A stretch of 64,000 nt of DNA, taken from an uncultured Bacteroidales bacterium. Lineage in GTDB: Bacteria > Bacteroidota > Bacteroidia > Bacteroidales > F082. How positions within the stretch are numbered: the first letter of the stretch is position 1; the number at the start of each line of letters is the position of its first letter. The notes beneath the pieces are model-generated. The model was not told the DNA's origin. It saw nothing but the letters and a program-made list of their open reading frames with translations, and searched no databases. The position numbers were made by a program, and so were the translations under genes. Below are positions 1 to 9,900 of this stretch, one piece after another. The stretch covers positions 1 through 64,000 of the forward strand of contig CAMYYD010000001.1 of assembly GCA_947303395.1 (NCBI GenBank), read 5' to 3'.

Positions 1-347
1 GGGCTGGGCAAAAAAAAATACTACCTGAAGAGAAGCGAAAGGTGGAGATTTTTTTAGACCAGCTCGCGAAGCCCTTGCAGGGGGCAAAAAGGCTTTTAAG
101 GCAGCGCGGAAGCGAACACCGCTTTCCCGCCCACACACTCACAATTTGAACGAGAACATTGTGTAGAAGCAGGAATCAAAAAGACGGAACATTTGAAAAG
201 CGGCGAAACGGAACGAGGTGTTTAGTAGAGACCATCAAGCCGCGAAAAATTACGAAGATTACGAAGATTACTATGCGTGGGAATCTTCGGAATCGTAGGA
301 ATTGACTCGGAGTGCTCAGAGAACTAGGAGAGCTCGGGGTTTAGACT
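1..347. other. Intergenic stretch with low-complexity repeat
   Basis: No convincing coding sequence is seen. The first 240 bases are unremarkable mixed sequence. From about 246 to 340 there is a copy of a word-like repeat: ACGAAGATT units, then GGAATCTTCGGAAT, then CGGAGTGCTCAGAGAACTAGGAG and AGCTCGGGG. A second copy lies at 1206-1350 on the other side of the ADP-ribosylglycohydrolase gene. Confidence 0.6.
246..340 (+). repeat. Word-family repeat, copy 1
   Basis: Contains tandem ACGAAGATT, GGAATCTTCGGAAT, a CGGAGTGCTC block and GAGAACTAGGAGAGCTC. The same words in the same order occur at 1206-1300, so the two copies flank the gene between them. Related words recur at 33379-33410 and inside the coding region of the DUF3987 gene (15890-16035 and 16325-16365). 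Function unknown. Confidence 0.8.
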
Positions 348-1133
348 TTAGGCTTTAGATTTGCAATATTGTGTTTCAAATTGATTGAGGACTTCTTTCA
401 TGTCGTTGGGGAGATAGGTGAGGGCTTTCTCGCGGAGCGAGGATGGGATGCCGTAGGCGGCGCCGGCGAGGGTGCCGACGATGCAGCCGAGGGTGTCGGA
501 GTCGCCTCCGTAGGAGATGGCGAGGCGGATGGCGTCGTCGAAGGTTTTGGACTCGAGGTAGAGCTTGATGGCGAGGGGGACGCAGCCTTGACAGGTGCCG
601 TCCCATGTGCCTGGGGCGGGGACGTTGTTGCGGAAGTTGACGCCATAGAAGTTGACGGCGAGCATGAGAACCATCTGACGGGAGTAGTCGGTGTTGTGAT
701 GGGTGGCGAGATAGGTGGTGCAGGCGGCAATGGCTTCGGCTCCTTTGATGCCTTCGGGATGGTTGTGGGAGCACTCGGCTGAGCGACGAGCTTCGTCGAT
801 GGCTTCCTTAGGATTGGGGAACGCCCAACCGATAGGGCTGACGCGCATGGCGGCTCCGTTGCCGAAGGAGTTGTAGGGCTGTGGATTGTCGGCATCGATC
901 CATTGGGCGAACATGTTGCCGTAGGCTCCCATGGGGTTGCGATAGCGGCGGCACCAATCGAGGAGGCTGTCTTTGTAGGGGATACCTTTTAATATAGCAT
1001 CGGCAATGGCGATGGTGCAAATGGTGTCGTCGGTGTAAGAACTGCCTTCGGGGAAGAGCTTGAAGTTGTAATCGCGAGTGTTGTTGAACTCGTAGGTTGA
1101 GCCTATGATGTCGCCTATGATTGCTCCTAACAT
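348..1133 (-). CDS. ADP-ribosylglycohydrolase family protein (DraG-like)
   Basis: This 261-residue protein has the hallmarks of the ADP-ribosylglycohydrolase fold. They are an N-terminal GDIIGS segment, an acidic YTDDT metal-binding motif at residues 33-37 and a second metal motif, GGDSDT, near residue 210. Members remove ADP-ribose from proteins or small molecules using two divalent metal ions, in the cytosol. The length is normal for a single-domain enzyme. The start codon is the first ATG after a TAnnTTTG promoter box at 1157-1164. No ADP-ribosyltransferase gene is next to it, so its substrate cannot be inferred. It sits alone between two direct copies of a low-complexity repeat, just before a phage-defence-type operon, which could mean it is part of the accessory region. 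The family call is secure; a role in defence is only a guess. Confidence 0.88.
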   Translation of the reverse strand: MLGAIIGDIIGSTYEFNNTRDYNFKLFPEGSSYTDDTICTIAIADAILKGIPYKDSLLDWCRRYRNPMGAYGNMFAQWIDADNPQPYNSFGNGAAMRVSPIGWAFPNPKEAIDEARRSAECSHNHPEGIKGAEAIAACTTYLATHHNTDYSRQMVLMLAVNFYGVNFRNNVPAPGTWDGTCQGCVPLAIKLYLESKTFDDAIRLAISYGGDSDTLGCIVGTLAGAAYGIPSSLREKALTYLPNDMKEVLNQFETQYCKSKA

Positions 1134-1156
1134 ATTTTACTATTTTTTTGTTGGGA

Positions 1157-1164
1157 CAAAGGTA
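1157..1164 (-). promoter_or_regulatory. -7 promoter box for the ADP-ribosylglycohydrolase gene
   Basis: The minus strand reads TACCTTTG, matching the Bacteroidetes sigma-ABfr -7 consensus TAnnTTTG, about 24 bases upstream of the start codon. Confidence 0.6.
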
Positions 1165-1205
1165 ATAAATAATAAAGTATGGGAAAAGAAAAAATGTTAC
1201 AAAAA

Positions 1206-1350
1206 ATAATTACGAAGATTCCGAAGATTACTACGGAGTGGGAATCTTCGGAATTTAGGAATTGGGACTCGGAGCACTCTGAGAACTAGGAGAGCTCGGG
1301 GATTGATATGGCCATAAGTCAGATAGGACGAATAGGAGAAATGCAAGGCT
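1206..1350 (+). repeat. Word-family repeat, copy 2
   Basis: Same vocabulary and order as the copy at 246-340 (GAAGATTCCGAAGATT, GGAATCTTCGGAAT, CGGAGCACTC, GAGAACTAGGAGAGCTC), with an extra ATAGGACGAATAGG word at about 1332-1346. The extra word also occurs, repeated, inside the DUF3987 gene at about 15986-16013. The rest of the 1134-1460 gap is AT-rich promoter region. Confidence 0.8.
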
Positions 1351-1393
1351 TGCAATTTGATGCAAGAAATGTTGAAAAAATTTAAAATTTATA

Positions 1394-1425
1394 TTGCAGA
1401 TCAATGACTTTTTTGTTTAATTTTG
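1394..1425 (+). promoter_or_regulatory. Promoter of the radical SAM/DISARM-like operon
   Basis: TTG at 1394-1396 (-33 region) and TAATTTTG at 1418-1425 (-7 box, TAnnTTTG), 21 bases apart, as in Bacteroidetes housekeeping promoters. Predicted start of transcription is about 25 bases before the ATG at 1461. No other strong promoter was noticed between the five genes, so they are probably one transcript. Confidence 0.6.
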
Positions 1426-1460
1426 TAGGGTTAAATATCTTCATTAAGATTTACTTATAA

Positions 1461-2891
1461 ATGGCAAAAGGAATAATCAAGATAGGGCTTGTAGATGCTG
1501 ACCTTCTTTGTAATGGAACTCGGCATCCTAACCTTGTGTTGATGAAACTTGCTGGATTTCTTTATGACAACGGAATCGATTTCCATCTAATTATTGATCA
1601 AAACGAAGATATCTCACAATATAAGTTAATCTATATTTCTCGCGTTTTCACATTTACACAAATGCCGGCATTCTATGAGAATGCTACTGCAACTCAAAGA
1701 AAAAAATTTAGAGAAGGTGGAACCGGATTCTACGCTAATGAGTTGAATGTAAATAAATATCGTTTCCAGCGTGAAAAAGATATGAATCAGCTGGCAAATG
1801 ATGAATTCCTAAACCAATACCCCAACCATAGAGGTGGTCCTCGCACTAACGGCATTGATCTTGCTCATCAGATGCCATATTATCACCTGTATGATGAATT
1901 TGTAGAGCAAAAAGTTAGAGAAGGCTTTAAACGAGATAAATACAAAGATTACCAACAATATAGTATTGGATTTCTTACGCGCGGTTGTATCCGTCACTGT
2001 CCATTCTGTATAAATAAATTGGAGGATACAATTCTTCCATATTCAGAACTGGAATGGTTCCTTGATGAGGAACGTGACGAACATGGCCGTTTAGTTCGTC
2101 CTTATATTTATTTATGGGATGATAATTTTCTTGCATCTGATCCTTCGGTATGGCGTGCACGGTTACAACAGCTGATCAACACTGGTCGACCTTTTCAATT
2201 TCGTCAGGGGTTGGATGAGCGTATGCTAGCTGAAAGCCCTTATGGTGAAGAGATGGCTGAAATGCTTTCGCACACAAAATACCATGGTGACTTTATATTT
2301 GCCTTTGATAACTGGAAAGATCGGCCATTGATAGAACGAGCTCTAAAAATTTGGAAGCATTATAATCCAAATAAAGGCACAAAATTTTATCTTTTCTGTG
2401 GTTTTATGCAGAAACCAGATAATTTTGAAAAGTTTTATAAAGATATTTGGGAAATCTTCCATCGTATAAAAGTGTTAATGACTTATGGTTGTGTGGGATA
2501 TATTATGCGCCATGAAGACTACAAAAAGGCTCCTGTTTCAAATCTTTATATCCAGATAGCACGGTGGTGTAACCAGCAAGCTTTTTACAAAAAGATGTCA
2601 TTTTGGGAATATACCTATCGAAATCAGACTTATTGGGAACAGTCTGCTGGTTTTAATGTTGCGAAGGAAATAAAAACATTCGAAGAATTCCAAAAAGACT
2701 ATGAAAGCGGTTATTATGAAAAGCTGGATTCTCTAGGCAAGCAACGTAAGATATGTAAAACGTTGCAAACATTACTAGATACGTTAGAAATGTTTCCAGA
2801 GCACAGAACGGAACTTCTTGAGATGTTTAGTTTTAAAATGTCAGAATTAATAGATCCAAGTCTTTGGAAAACTCTTAAAAATACTGAATAA
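1461..2891 (+). CDS. Radical SAM protein, first gene of the DISARM-like operon
   Basis: This 476-residue protein carries a CX3CX2C iron-sulfur cluster motif (C176, C180, C183, in RGCIRHCPFC), the signature of radical SAM enzymes. The N-terminal 130 residues look like the alpha/beta module seen in B12-binding-type radical SAM proteins (LVDADLL, HPNLVLMKLAG, LIYISRVF), but no DxHxxG cobalamin motif is visible. The segments LWDDNFLA and FQFRQGLDERML after the cluster resemble an uncharacterised radical SAM family I associate with phages and mobile elements. The reaction and substrate are unknown: modification of nucleic acid or a peptide is possible. The stop lies one base before the next ATG, so translation is probably coupled to the NERD-helicase gene. 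The gene is AT-rich like the rest of the operon. The radical SAM call is firm; a defence role comes from context alone. Confidence 0.85.
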   Translation: MAKGIIKIGLVDADLLCNGTRHPNLVLMKLAGFLYDNGIDFHLIIDQNEDISQYKLIYISRVFTFTQMPAFYENATATQRKKFREGGTGFYANELNVNKYRFQREKDMNQLANDEFLNQYPNHRGGPRTNGIDLAHQMPYYHLYDEFVEQKVREGFKRDKYKDYQQYSIGFLTRGCIRHCPFCINKLEDTILPYSELEWFLDEERDEHGRLVRPYIYLWDDNFLASDPSVWRARLQQLINTGRPFQFRQGLDERMLAESPYGEEMAEMLSHTKYHGDFIFAFDNWKDRPLIERALKIWKHYNPNKGTKFYLFCGFMQKPDNFEKFYKDIWEIFHRIKVLMTYGCVGYIMRHEDYKKAPVSNLYIQIARWCNQQAFYKKMSFWEYTYRNQTYWEQSAGFNVAKEIKTFEEFQKDYESGYYEKLDSLGKQRKICKTLQTLLDTLEMFPEHRTELLEMFSFKMSELIDPSLWKTLKNTE

Positions 2892-2892
2892 T

Positions 2893-4644
2893 ATGCCAAT
2901 CGTATCGCATGTCAGTTATAACAATAGCAGTGATTTGGAATCCATCATTACCCAAAATGATGGTAGCCCACTCTATGGTGAAATTGAAATGTTTCGACGT
3001 ATATATTATGATTGCCAGAATAGTGATTATACTTGGCATTTTTGGCATAATTTGAGATTACCAGTTTCTGTAAAAAACCAAAATGAAATACAGATAGACT
3101 TCTTGTTAGTATCCGAAAAAGGTGTGGTTGTTGTAGAAGTTAAAGGTGGAAAAATTGGAATAGAACAGGGACTTTTTTATTATGAAGTGTCTCGTGAGCG
3201 GACTTATATGGAACGATCTCCGTTTGACCAAGCACGAGATTATATGTATGCTTTGATTACTAATCGTATCATTAGCTCCTCACAATTATTCATAGATACA
3301 ATATGTGCGTTTCCTCATACAAGAATGGAACACACTAATACAAATTACAGAGCTGATTTGGGGTATAAATTATGGTCTAAAATTCAACATGATGATAAAA
3401 ATACCTCTTTTGCTGATTTCTGTATAGATGTGTTGGAAACAGACAAAAATAAAAATGGATGGAGCAGACCGGATCTGGAGCCTCAAGATGTAGAAATAGC
3501 AATTCAGTCTTTGTTATTTAATTTTGCTGATAGAAGTAGAAATGTCTATTCTGAAAGAGGCATGGAGGCGATATTGCAACGATTGAATATCGACAATTTA
3601 AGTACATTTAACAGTCTTCAAAAAAATGAACGCCTTTTTATTGAAGGTGGACCAGGTACTGGAAAAACAACAATTGCGCGTGCCTATATTGAAAAATACC
3701 ATACTTTAAGGGGATTATATTTGTGCTGGAACAAACTTTTGGAAGCTAAAATAAAGAATGATTTGTGGCAAGCAGGCTTGCCTAATTGCACCGTAGAACA
3801 ATTTGCAGCATTTGTTTTCTCGCTTCAGGCACAATCATCTTCCAAAAAGCTATCTCTGGAAGACATCGAAAGTGGCGCAGCCAACGACAGCTTAGAGCAA
3901 TTGTTTTCTTTAATTCGTGAAAATTCAGATTTTGTTCCTTATGATTATATTATCATAGATGAGGCACAAGATATTCTTGATAAAGGAGCCATACCACTTT
4001 TAAATGCTCTAACTTCAGTTACGAGAGATGGAGTTACAATAGGACGATATCTTGTGTTTTTTGATACCGAACAAGGATTTGATAACAAAACACGACAAAT
4101 TGACGAAATAGCAGATGCATTAGCTCTTAATGGTGCAAGATTTGTACTAGATACGAACAAAAGAGTTCCAAATAATAAAGAGATTGTTTCTTTTGCTAAA
4201 TCATTACTTGATGGAATATCCGCAGGGGAGTTATTTCAAAACATCATAAATGAGAATTATGCATCAACCCAAGTTTTCTTTTTTGAAGGCGCTAAACAAT
4301 TAATTAAGCATATAAATCAAATAAAAAAAGATATAAGAGATGGTGCTAAAAACTGGAATGAATATGTTATCCTTGCTGATTCAAGCACCAAAAAAGAGCA
4401 GACATCTGGTAATGAAAAATTATATGACAGAATCGCGACAATAGAGGGAATCAAAGAACTTTCTCCTAAAAACATAGGATATGACACATCTGAGATTCCT
4501 TTTACATCTATATTGGCATATAAAGGCTTGGAATGTAAACATGTAATATTGGTAATTAACGGACGGATAGGAATAAGCACATTCGAATTATATGTCGGTA
4601 TGACAAGAGCTATAATGGATCTTCAATTGTTAGTATTGCAGTAG
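2893..4644 (+). CDS. NERD nuclease domain fused to an SF1 (UvrD/REP-like) helicase
   Basis: This 583-residue protein has two parts. Residues 25-120 match the NERD (PD-(D/E)XK) nuclease fold, with candidate active-site residues E30, D69 (QIDFLLV), E82 and K84 (VEVKGG) and Q113 (FDQARD). From about 245 onwards is a superfamily 1 helicase/ATPase: Walker A GGPGTGKTT at 252-260, Walker B IIIDEAQD at 353-360, and motif-VI-like YVGMTRA at 567-573. It ends soon after motif VI, which makes it compact. Such proteins are expected to translocate on DNA and cut or process it. It lies one base after the radical SAM gene and six bases before the 779-aa gene. In known DISARM loci the nuclease is DrmC (phospholipase D fold); no DrmC is seen here, so this protein may take that role. 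That replacement is inferred. Confidence 0.85.
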   Translation: MPIVSHVSYNNSSDLESIITQNDGSPLYGEIEMFRRIYYDCQNSDYTWHFWHNLRLPVSVKNQNEIQIDFLLVSEKGVVVVEVKGGKIGIEQGLFYYEVSRERTYMERSPFDQARDYMYALITNRIISSSQLFIDTICAFPHTRMEHTNTNYRADLGYKLWSKIQHDDKNTSFADFCIDVLETDKNKNGWSRPDLEPQDVEIAIQSLLFNFADRSRNVYSERGMEAILQRLNIDNLSTFNSLQKNERLFIEGGPGTGKTTIARAYIEKYHTLRGLYLCWNKLLEAKIKNDLWQAGLPNCTVEQFAAFVFSLQAQSSSKKLSLEDIESGAANDSLEQLFSLIRENSDFVPYDYIIIDEAQDILDKGAIPLLNALTSVTRDGVTIGRYLVFFDTEQGFDNKTRQIDEIADALALNGARFVLDTNKRVPNNKEIVSFAKSLLDGISAGELFQNIINENYASTQVFFFEGAKQLIKHINQIKKDIRDGAKNWNEYVILADSSTKKEQTSGNEKLYDRIATIEGIKELSPKNIGYDTSEIPFTSILAYKGLECKHVILVINGRIGISTFELYVGMTRAIMDLQLLVLQ

Positions 4645-4650
4645 TAAGCT

Positions 4651-6990
4651 ATGGATAGTCAGGAAAAATATCAAGAGTTAATCAATAATGAAAATGAAAC
4701 GTTCTCTGCTATATGCGAGATGATGCTTCATTCTAAAGTGGAACATGGCCGTCAATTTCTGTGTGCCATGAATAATATAGTTGATTATTATACTAACAAA
4801 AATAATGAAGGGACGATTAATTTACAGATTATATATGTTCCAACATGTCCAGAATGGGCTCGTGAACTATTAGTACGCTTTCTGATACATAAAGAAGCTT
4901 TTTCTAATACTCAAAAATTTATTTCAATAGCAAGAAAAAAAACATCGGGCCATCTAGTTCTGCCGGAAGGACTATCATCAAAACATAAACAATATAAGCA
5001 AATACAAGCTGATAAGAGTTATTTTTCCAAATTCTTAAAACTATTTGGAAAGATAACTGATTCAAGTGATTCAGTTAGTAAATCGTTATTTGTTGTCCAA
5101 GATAAAGATATTATTACGAGGAAAAACGATAAGAATCCTTGGCTTGAACAACTATACACAAATGATTTAATTAGTGATGATGATGACAATGTTATTGTAA
5201 CAAGTAGTTTATCTGCTCATGATGTAGAGGACATAATTAGAAATAATCGAGATAATATTCCAACACTAGAGAATCTTTTTATTTTCCACTCACAGAATAG
5301 AGGGAAAATTACACAATCATATAATATAGATCAACTTGAAAGATTAAACCAATATGGTGTTGGCATAAAGAATTGTTTTGTTTTTTACATAACAGAACAT
5401 CCATTCAGGTTATATTATGCCAAAGAAAACATTAAATCTAATATATCTTCATATTTACTTAATCGAGAGATTAAACGATTTGATGATTTTGATGGCTTCA
5501 TTACTTTTACACCTGATGAATTGGATATAATGTTTCAACGAAAAAATAAACATCTAAAAGCAATTTTAGATTCTCCTGATCGTGAGATATTTACTACTGA
5601 AATTGATTATTATTTAGACGAATTACCACATAATTATAGGGTGAAAAATGCGCTATCTCTCGCTTTTTTAAATGACACGCAAAATGTGTTTATGAAAGAG
5701 TGTGAAATGGATGTTGGCGTAATGCAAGAAAAGATAGTCAAACCTTTTCTTGATTACTATAAGAATTTGTGGCTTAATGAATTTGCCCCTAGGATTAATT
5801 TTGAATTATCAAAATATCATGATATCGCATTTGTTTTTTCACCAGGAATAAACAATACATATAAGAGGGCTCTTCAACGATTCTTCTATAATGGAAATAA
5901 CAGAACTATAACAGCCGATTTTGATCAACTAAAATATGGAATCGATGCTGATTTAGTAGTTCTATTCACATTTCGCTATACTGATAATAAATACAAGTCA
6001 TATCCCAACTCTTTTGATCCTTTACCATTGAAAGCAGGACAGGACGGATTAACCATAATAAATAGGCTTACTCACAATAAGTATTATGAGTGGACAAAGC
6101 ATTATTACGAAAAAGATTTTAATGGTTTACTATTTTCAGCATATAGAAAGAGTTTTTTAGGTTGGAGCAATAGAAATTTTCAAAGACCTACAATTCCAGA
6201 CATTTTGGATGATATTGATGAAGCTGAATATGATGCTCGAGAGTATATGGCCGAAAAATGCACAGTGGTTTTTGAATCCGGTAACAAAACCAAAAAACTG
6301 GCAGCAGATCGTGTTTTATATGATAACGAGGGGCAGTATTATATCTCAAGTTTAAAAGAGCTTCCTTTTACAGAAGGAATAAAGCTACAATTCCTTGATG
6401 AGCTTGTAAATAAGATAAAAGATAATCTTATCAACAAAACTGATGATGATCTAAAATCGGAAAGTATTATTCGCCGGAACCCAGAGTATGATCTTACCGA
6501 AGATGAAATTAATTCTAATATAGAGTTATGGAAATTTCTTTTAAAAAGAAAAGTCGACGTATTGGGCATTGAGACGGTATATAATGCAATTTTCCCCAAA
6601 GAAAAGGAAATATCTATAAGAGGGTTTGAAAGATGGTTGGATTTTGATTATCCAATGATACTCCCACGTAGTCATAAAAGCCAAAATAATCTACTAACAT
6701 ATCTAGGCTTTGCTTTAAGATCTCCCTATCATAGGTTAATATTGACCAAAAAACTTTTAAAAAATAAAAACACCAAATTGTTAAACAGTCAGATTGAATC
6801 TCTGCTGCAATCAATATTAACAGTAACAAACATTGAGGAGGAGTCTTATGATGATATCTTTGACAAACATTCGGATATTTTAACACTTTTGGAGATTGAT
6901 ACTATAGATGAGATCAAAGTTTTGATCCAATTATTAGAAATAAATTTAAGAACAGTAAAAACTATAGCATATGATTCAGACAAAGCGTGA
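4651..6990 (+). CDS. Large operon protein of unknown function, possibly DrmE-like
   Basis: This 779-residue protein has no motif I can tie to a reaction. It has no signal peptide or membrane span, is rich in Lys, Asp, Asn and Tyr, and is mostly alpha/beta in appearance. Segments such as NVIVTSSLSAHD (about 190-202), LFIFHS and FYITEHPFRLYY (about 245-275), and DADLVVLFTFRY (about 430) have the look of a degenerate helicase/ATPase core without a Walker A motif. Position and size fit DrmE: in the Bacillus paralicheniformis DISARM locus drmE, of unknown function and similar length, directly precedes drmA and drmB. I cannot confirm homology by eye. Its 3' end overlaps the start of the DrmA-type gene by 20 bases, strong evidence of co-translation. 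Orphan alternative: a new subunit peculiar to this variant. Confidence 0.5.
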   Translation: MDSQEKYQELINNENETFSAICEMMLHSKVEHGRQFLCAMNNIVDYYTNKNNEGTINLQIIYVPTCPEWARELLVRFLIHKEAFSNTQKFISIARKKTSGHLVLPEGLSSKHKQYKQIQADKSYFSKFLKLFGKITDSSDSVSKSLFVVQDKDIITRKNDKNPWLEQLYTNDLISDDDDNVIVTSSLSAHDVEDIIRNNRDNIPTLENLFIFHSQNRGKITQSYNIDQLERLNQYGVGIKNCFVFYITEHPFRLYYAKENIKSNISSYLLNREIKRFDDFDGFITFTPDELDIMFQRKNKHLKAILDSPDREIFTTEIDYYLDELPHNYRVKNALSLAFLNDTQNVFMKECEMDVGVMQEKIVKPFLDYYKNLWLNEFAPRINFELSKYHDIAFVFSPGINNTYKRALQRFFYNGNNRTITADFDQLKYGIDADLVVLFTFRYTDNKYKSYPNSFDPLPLKAGQDGLTIINRLTHNKYYEWTKHYYEKDFNGLLFSAYRKSFLGWSNRNFQRPTIPDILDDIDEAEYDAREYMAEKCTVVFESGNKTKKLAADRVLYDNEGQYYISSLKELPFTEGIKLQFLDELVNKIKDNLINKTDDDLKSESIIRRNPEYDLTEDEINSNIELWKFLLKRKVDVLGIETVYNAIFPKEKEISIRGFERWLDFDYPMILPRSHKSQNNLLTYLGFALRSPYHRLILTKKLLKNKNTKLLNSQIESLLQSILTVTNIEEESYDDIFDKHSDILTLLEIDTIDEIKVLIQLLEINLRTVKTIAYDSDKA

Positions 6991-9900
6991 TTCTCTTGAA
7001 AGATTTTTAAGGGAACAAATGGAAGGCCCCGGGGCTTGCAATGGACATTTCTATTGTCTTGATGGTGATGTTAATGAAGAAATTATTAACACAACGCCTG
7101 GCTCATTATATAGTACTGCAATTTTATTTCCATCAAGAAAGTATGTTGAAGATGTTTCTTCAGAAGACCCGGGAGCAACATCTAATACAAACGATTCAGA
7201 TTTAGAGAGTGATGCCGATTATCAAGAGTCTCAAGATGATAATAGTAGCGATGATCTTGATGAAAGAGTTAATAGATTAGGAGCGGACGAGGAGGATCTT
7301 TATTCTCTTAGTCAACGATTTCCATCAACAATTGGTATTTCTTGTTGCCTAGATAAAAAAGGAGCGCCATTAGATCCTTCTGATTTGATCATAACTATAT
7401 CAGGCCGTTATTATAAGAAAATATCACAGAGAGATTGTTGCAATGTTGTTGTGAAAATTGATGATGAAATCGGTTTTAAATCGTTTTATAATAAATTTAA
7501 ATCCCAACTTGAGCCGTATTTTACTACTGTTGAAGGTGGTTTACACCTCACAAAAGATATTACGAAAGATATCGGGATAGTTAAAGAAACGATCCTGTCA
7601 ATCAATAAAGAATTATGTAAAACAATAGCAACAAATTCTGATAATTCTGTAGATAAGGAGTATGAACAAATTGGAGATAATTATAGATATCTCAAATCAT
7701 ACAAAGAGCGTTTATGGAGAAAACTTAAATTTTTTAAAGACAAAGAAAACTATATATCTAATGAGGAACGCCAAACTATAGATACAAGAATGCAACTGAT
7801 TGAACAGGGTGAAACATATCTGTCCTATCTTGAAGATGCAATGAATATATGTAATAATAAATCTTTTGGTTTTTGGCAATCTTATACGTTTAACAAATCT
7901 ATCAATCTTAATGGTATAGATTTAAATAAAAGTGGTAATAAAGTTATTTACTCACCACGTGAACATGAAAACGAAAACTTAAACATTCTTTTTGAGGGAA
8001 ACGAGGCAGACAATGTTAAGTTTGTCCGCAAATTGTCAGTATGGTTGCAGGTTACAAGATTTACATCTGGTGCTAAAAATAAGACATATTTAAAGGTTCA
8101 ACTAGAGAATAGTTCCACACCGTTTGAAGAAGATTCAAAACATTATTTTTCAATTGTAACAGAAAAAGTTAACGAAAGATGTTTCTTCGGAGTCCAAATC
8201 AAAGTTGCAAGTAATTTGTTAAGTCCATATCAGGAAAGAAACACTGAAAATCGTCAAGAAGATGTAGAACATCTGAATTATTTATATCGCTCTATAAAAG
8301 ATTATGCCGTTGGTCATTCGTGTTCGGTTGATTGGAAGATAACTAGCAACGAAAAGTGGGTGCGGTCTGAGTTTATTCCTTCATACGAGATTCCTGATGT
8401 TGAACCAATTCCTCGTGATAAATATTTATTTGTTAATGAAAATGGTGCTCGGGTACCAAAACCCATCGTTGATGATTCTAAAGTATTAGAGTTTAAATGG
8501 TTGTCACTTTTCTCAAATGCTACCGATGATGAGATCATACATCATTTAAAAGGCTTTGTTGATAAGTATCAAACATGGATCAACAAACAAAAAGATTTTT
8601 TACAAAAAGATACTGGAGATAATAGAATCGGATATGAAAACCTTGATAAATGTCAGACTGATTGTAATAGAATGTTGGAAAATATCAGATTGATATTAGA
8701 GGCTGACAAATCCAATATGGAGTGTTTCCGATTAATGAATACGGCTATGTTTATTCAATTGTGGCATAGTCAGAAATCAACAGACGAAGAAACAAGTTTT
8801 GATTTTTATAAAGACAAAGCTGACGATCATTTATTTGATGATAAGCCAGCGGCATGGCGTCCATTTCAGTTAGCATTCATATTGCTTAATCTTGATGGTA
8901 TTATTCAAAAGGATAATGATCCTGAATGGAAATATAGAAATGAAATTGTTGATCTTGTATGGTTCCCAACTGGTGGTGGTAAAACTGAGGCATATTTAGG
9001 GATTATAGCATTATCTATTATATATCGCCGCAGGAAATACCCAGATAATGGAGGAGGTACTACAGTAATCATGAGATATACACTTCGCCTTCTTGCTACT
9101 CAACAGTTTCAACGCGCTATGCGTTTAATATTAGCATTAGAACAATTGCGCCGATGGTGTTTATATGATTTAGGTAAAGAACCAATATCTATTGGCTTAT
9201 ATGTAGGCGATGATTCTCTTCCAAATACAGCAAAAAACCTACAAGAAGAATGTCAAAAATGGAATACATTTGATGATTTTGGTAGGCGTCGCGAATCAAA
9301 AATACCATTAGATAAATGCCCATGCTGTGGTAGAAAGTTAAAATATCAAAACAAAGGTTCTTTAACTGAGCCTAAAATTGTTTTCCGATGTGACAATATA
9401 GATTGTACTTTTTCAGATGAACTTCCAGTTAAGCTTTGTGATGAATATATTTATCAAGAGCCTCCAACATTGCTATTTGGTACTGTTGATAAATTTGCTG
9501 CACTCGGTCATAAAGTTTCCACATCAAAGGAAAAACAAGATTCAAGACGATTGTTTGGCAATGGCTGTTTAAAATTACTTCCACCATCATTAATAATTCA
9601 GGATGAGTTACATTTACTACTTGGTCCACTTGGCTCTGCTGTTAGTTTATTTGAATGTGCCATCGACCAGTTGTGTTCTTACCAAAATGATTCTGGATTA
9701 ATAATACGTCCTAAGATTATTTCCTCAACAGCAACAACTCGCAATACAGAATTGCAAATTCGCGCTCTCTATGATAGAGATGTAAGTATATTTCCAAAAC
9801 CAGGAATTGATTATGACGATTCCTTTTTTGCTTTTTATCAACGAAAAGAAGTCAATAATGAAATACAATTTGTTTCAAAAAGAAAGTATATTGGCATCTT

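Noticed and set aside
246-1350. CRISPR array
   Set aside because: The repeated words are short, adjacent and have no regular unique spacers; no cas genes are present in the window.
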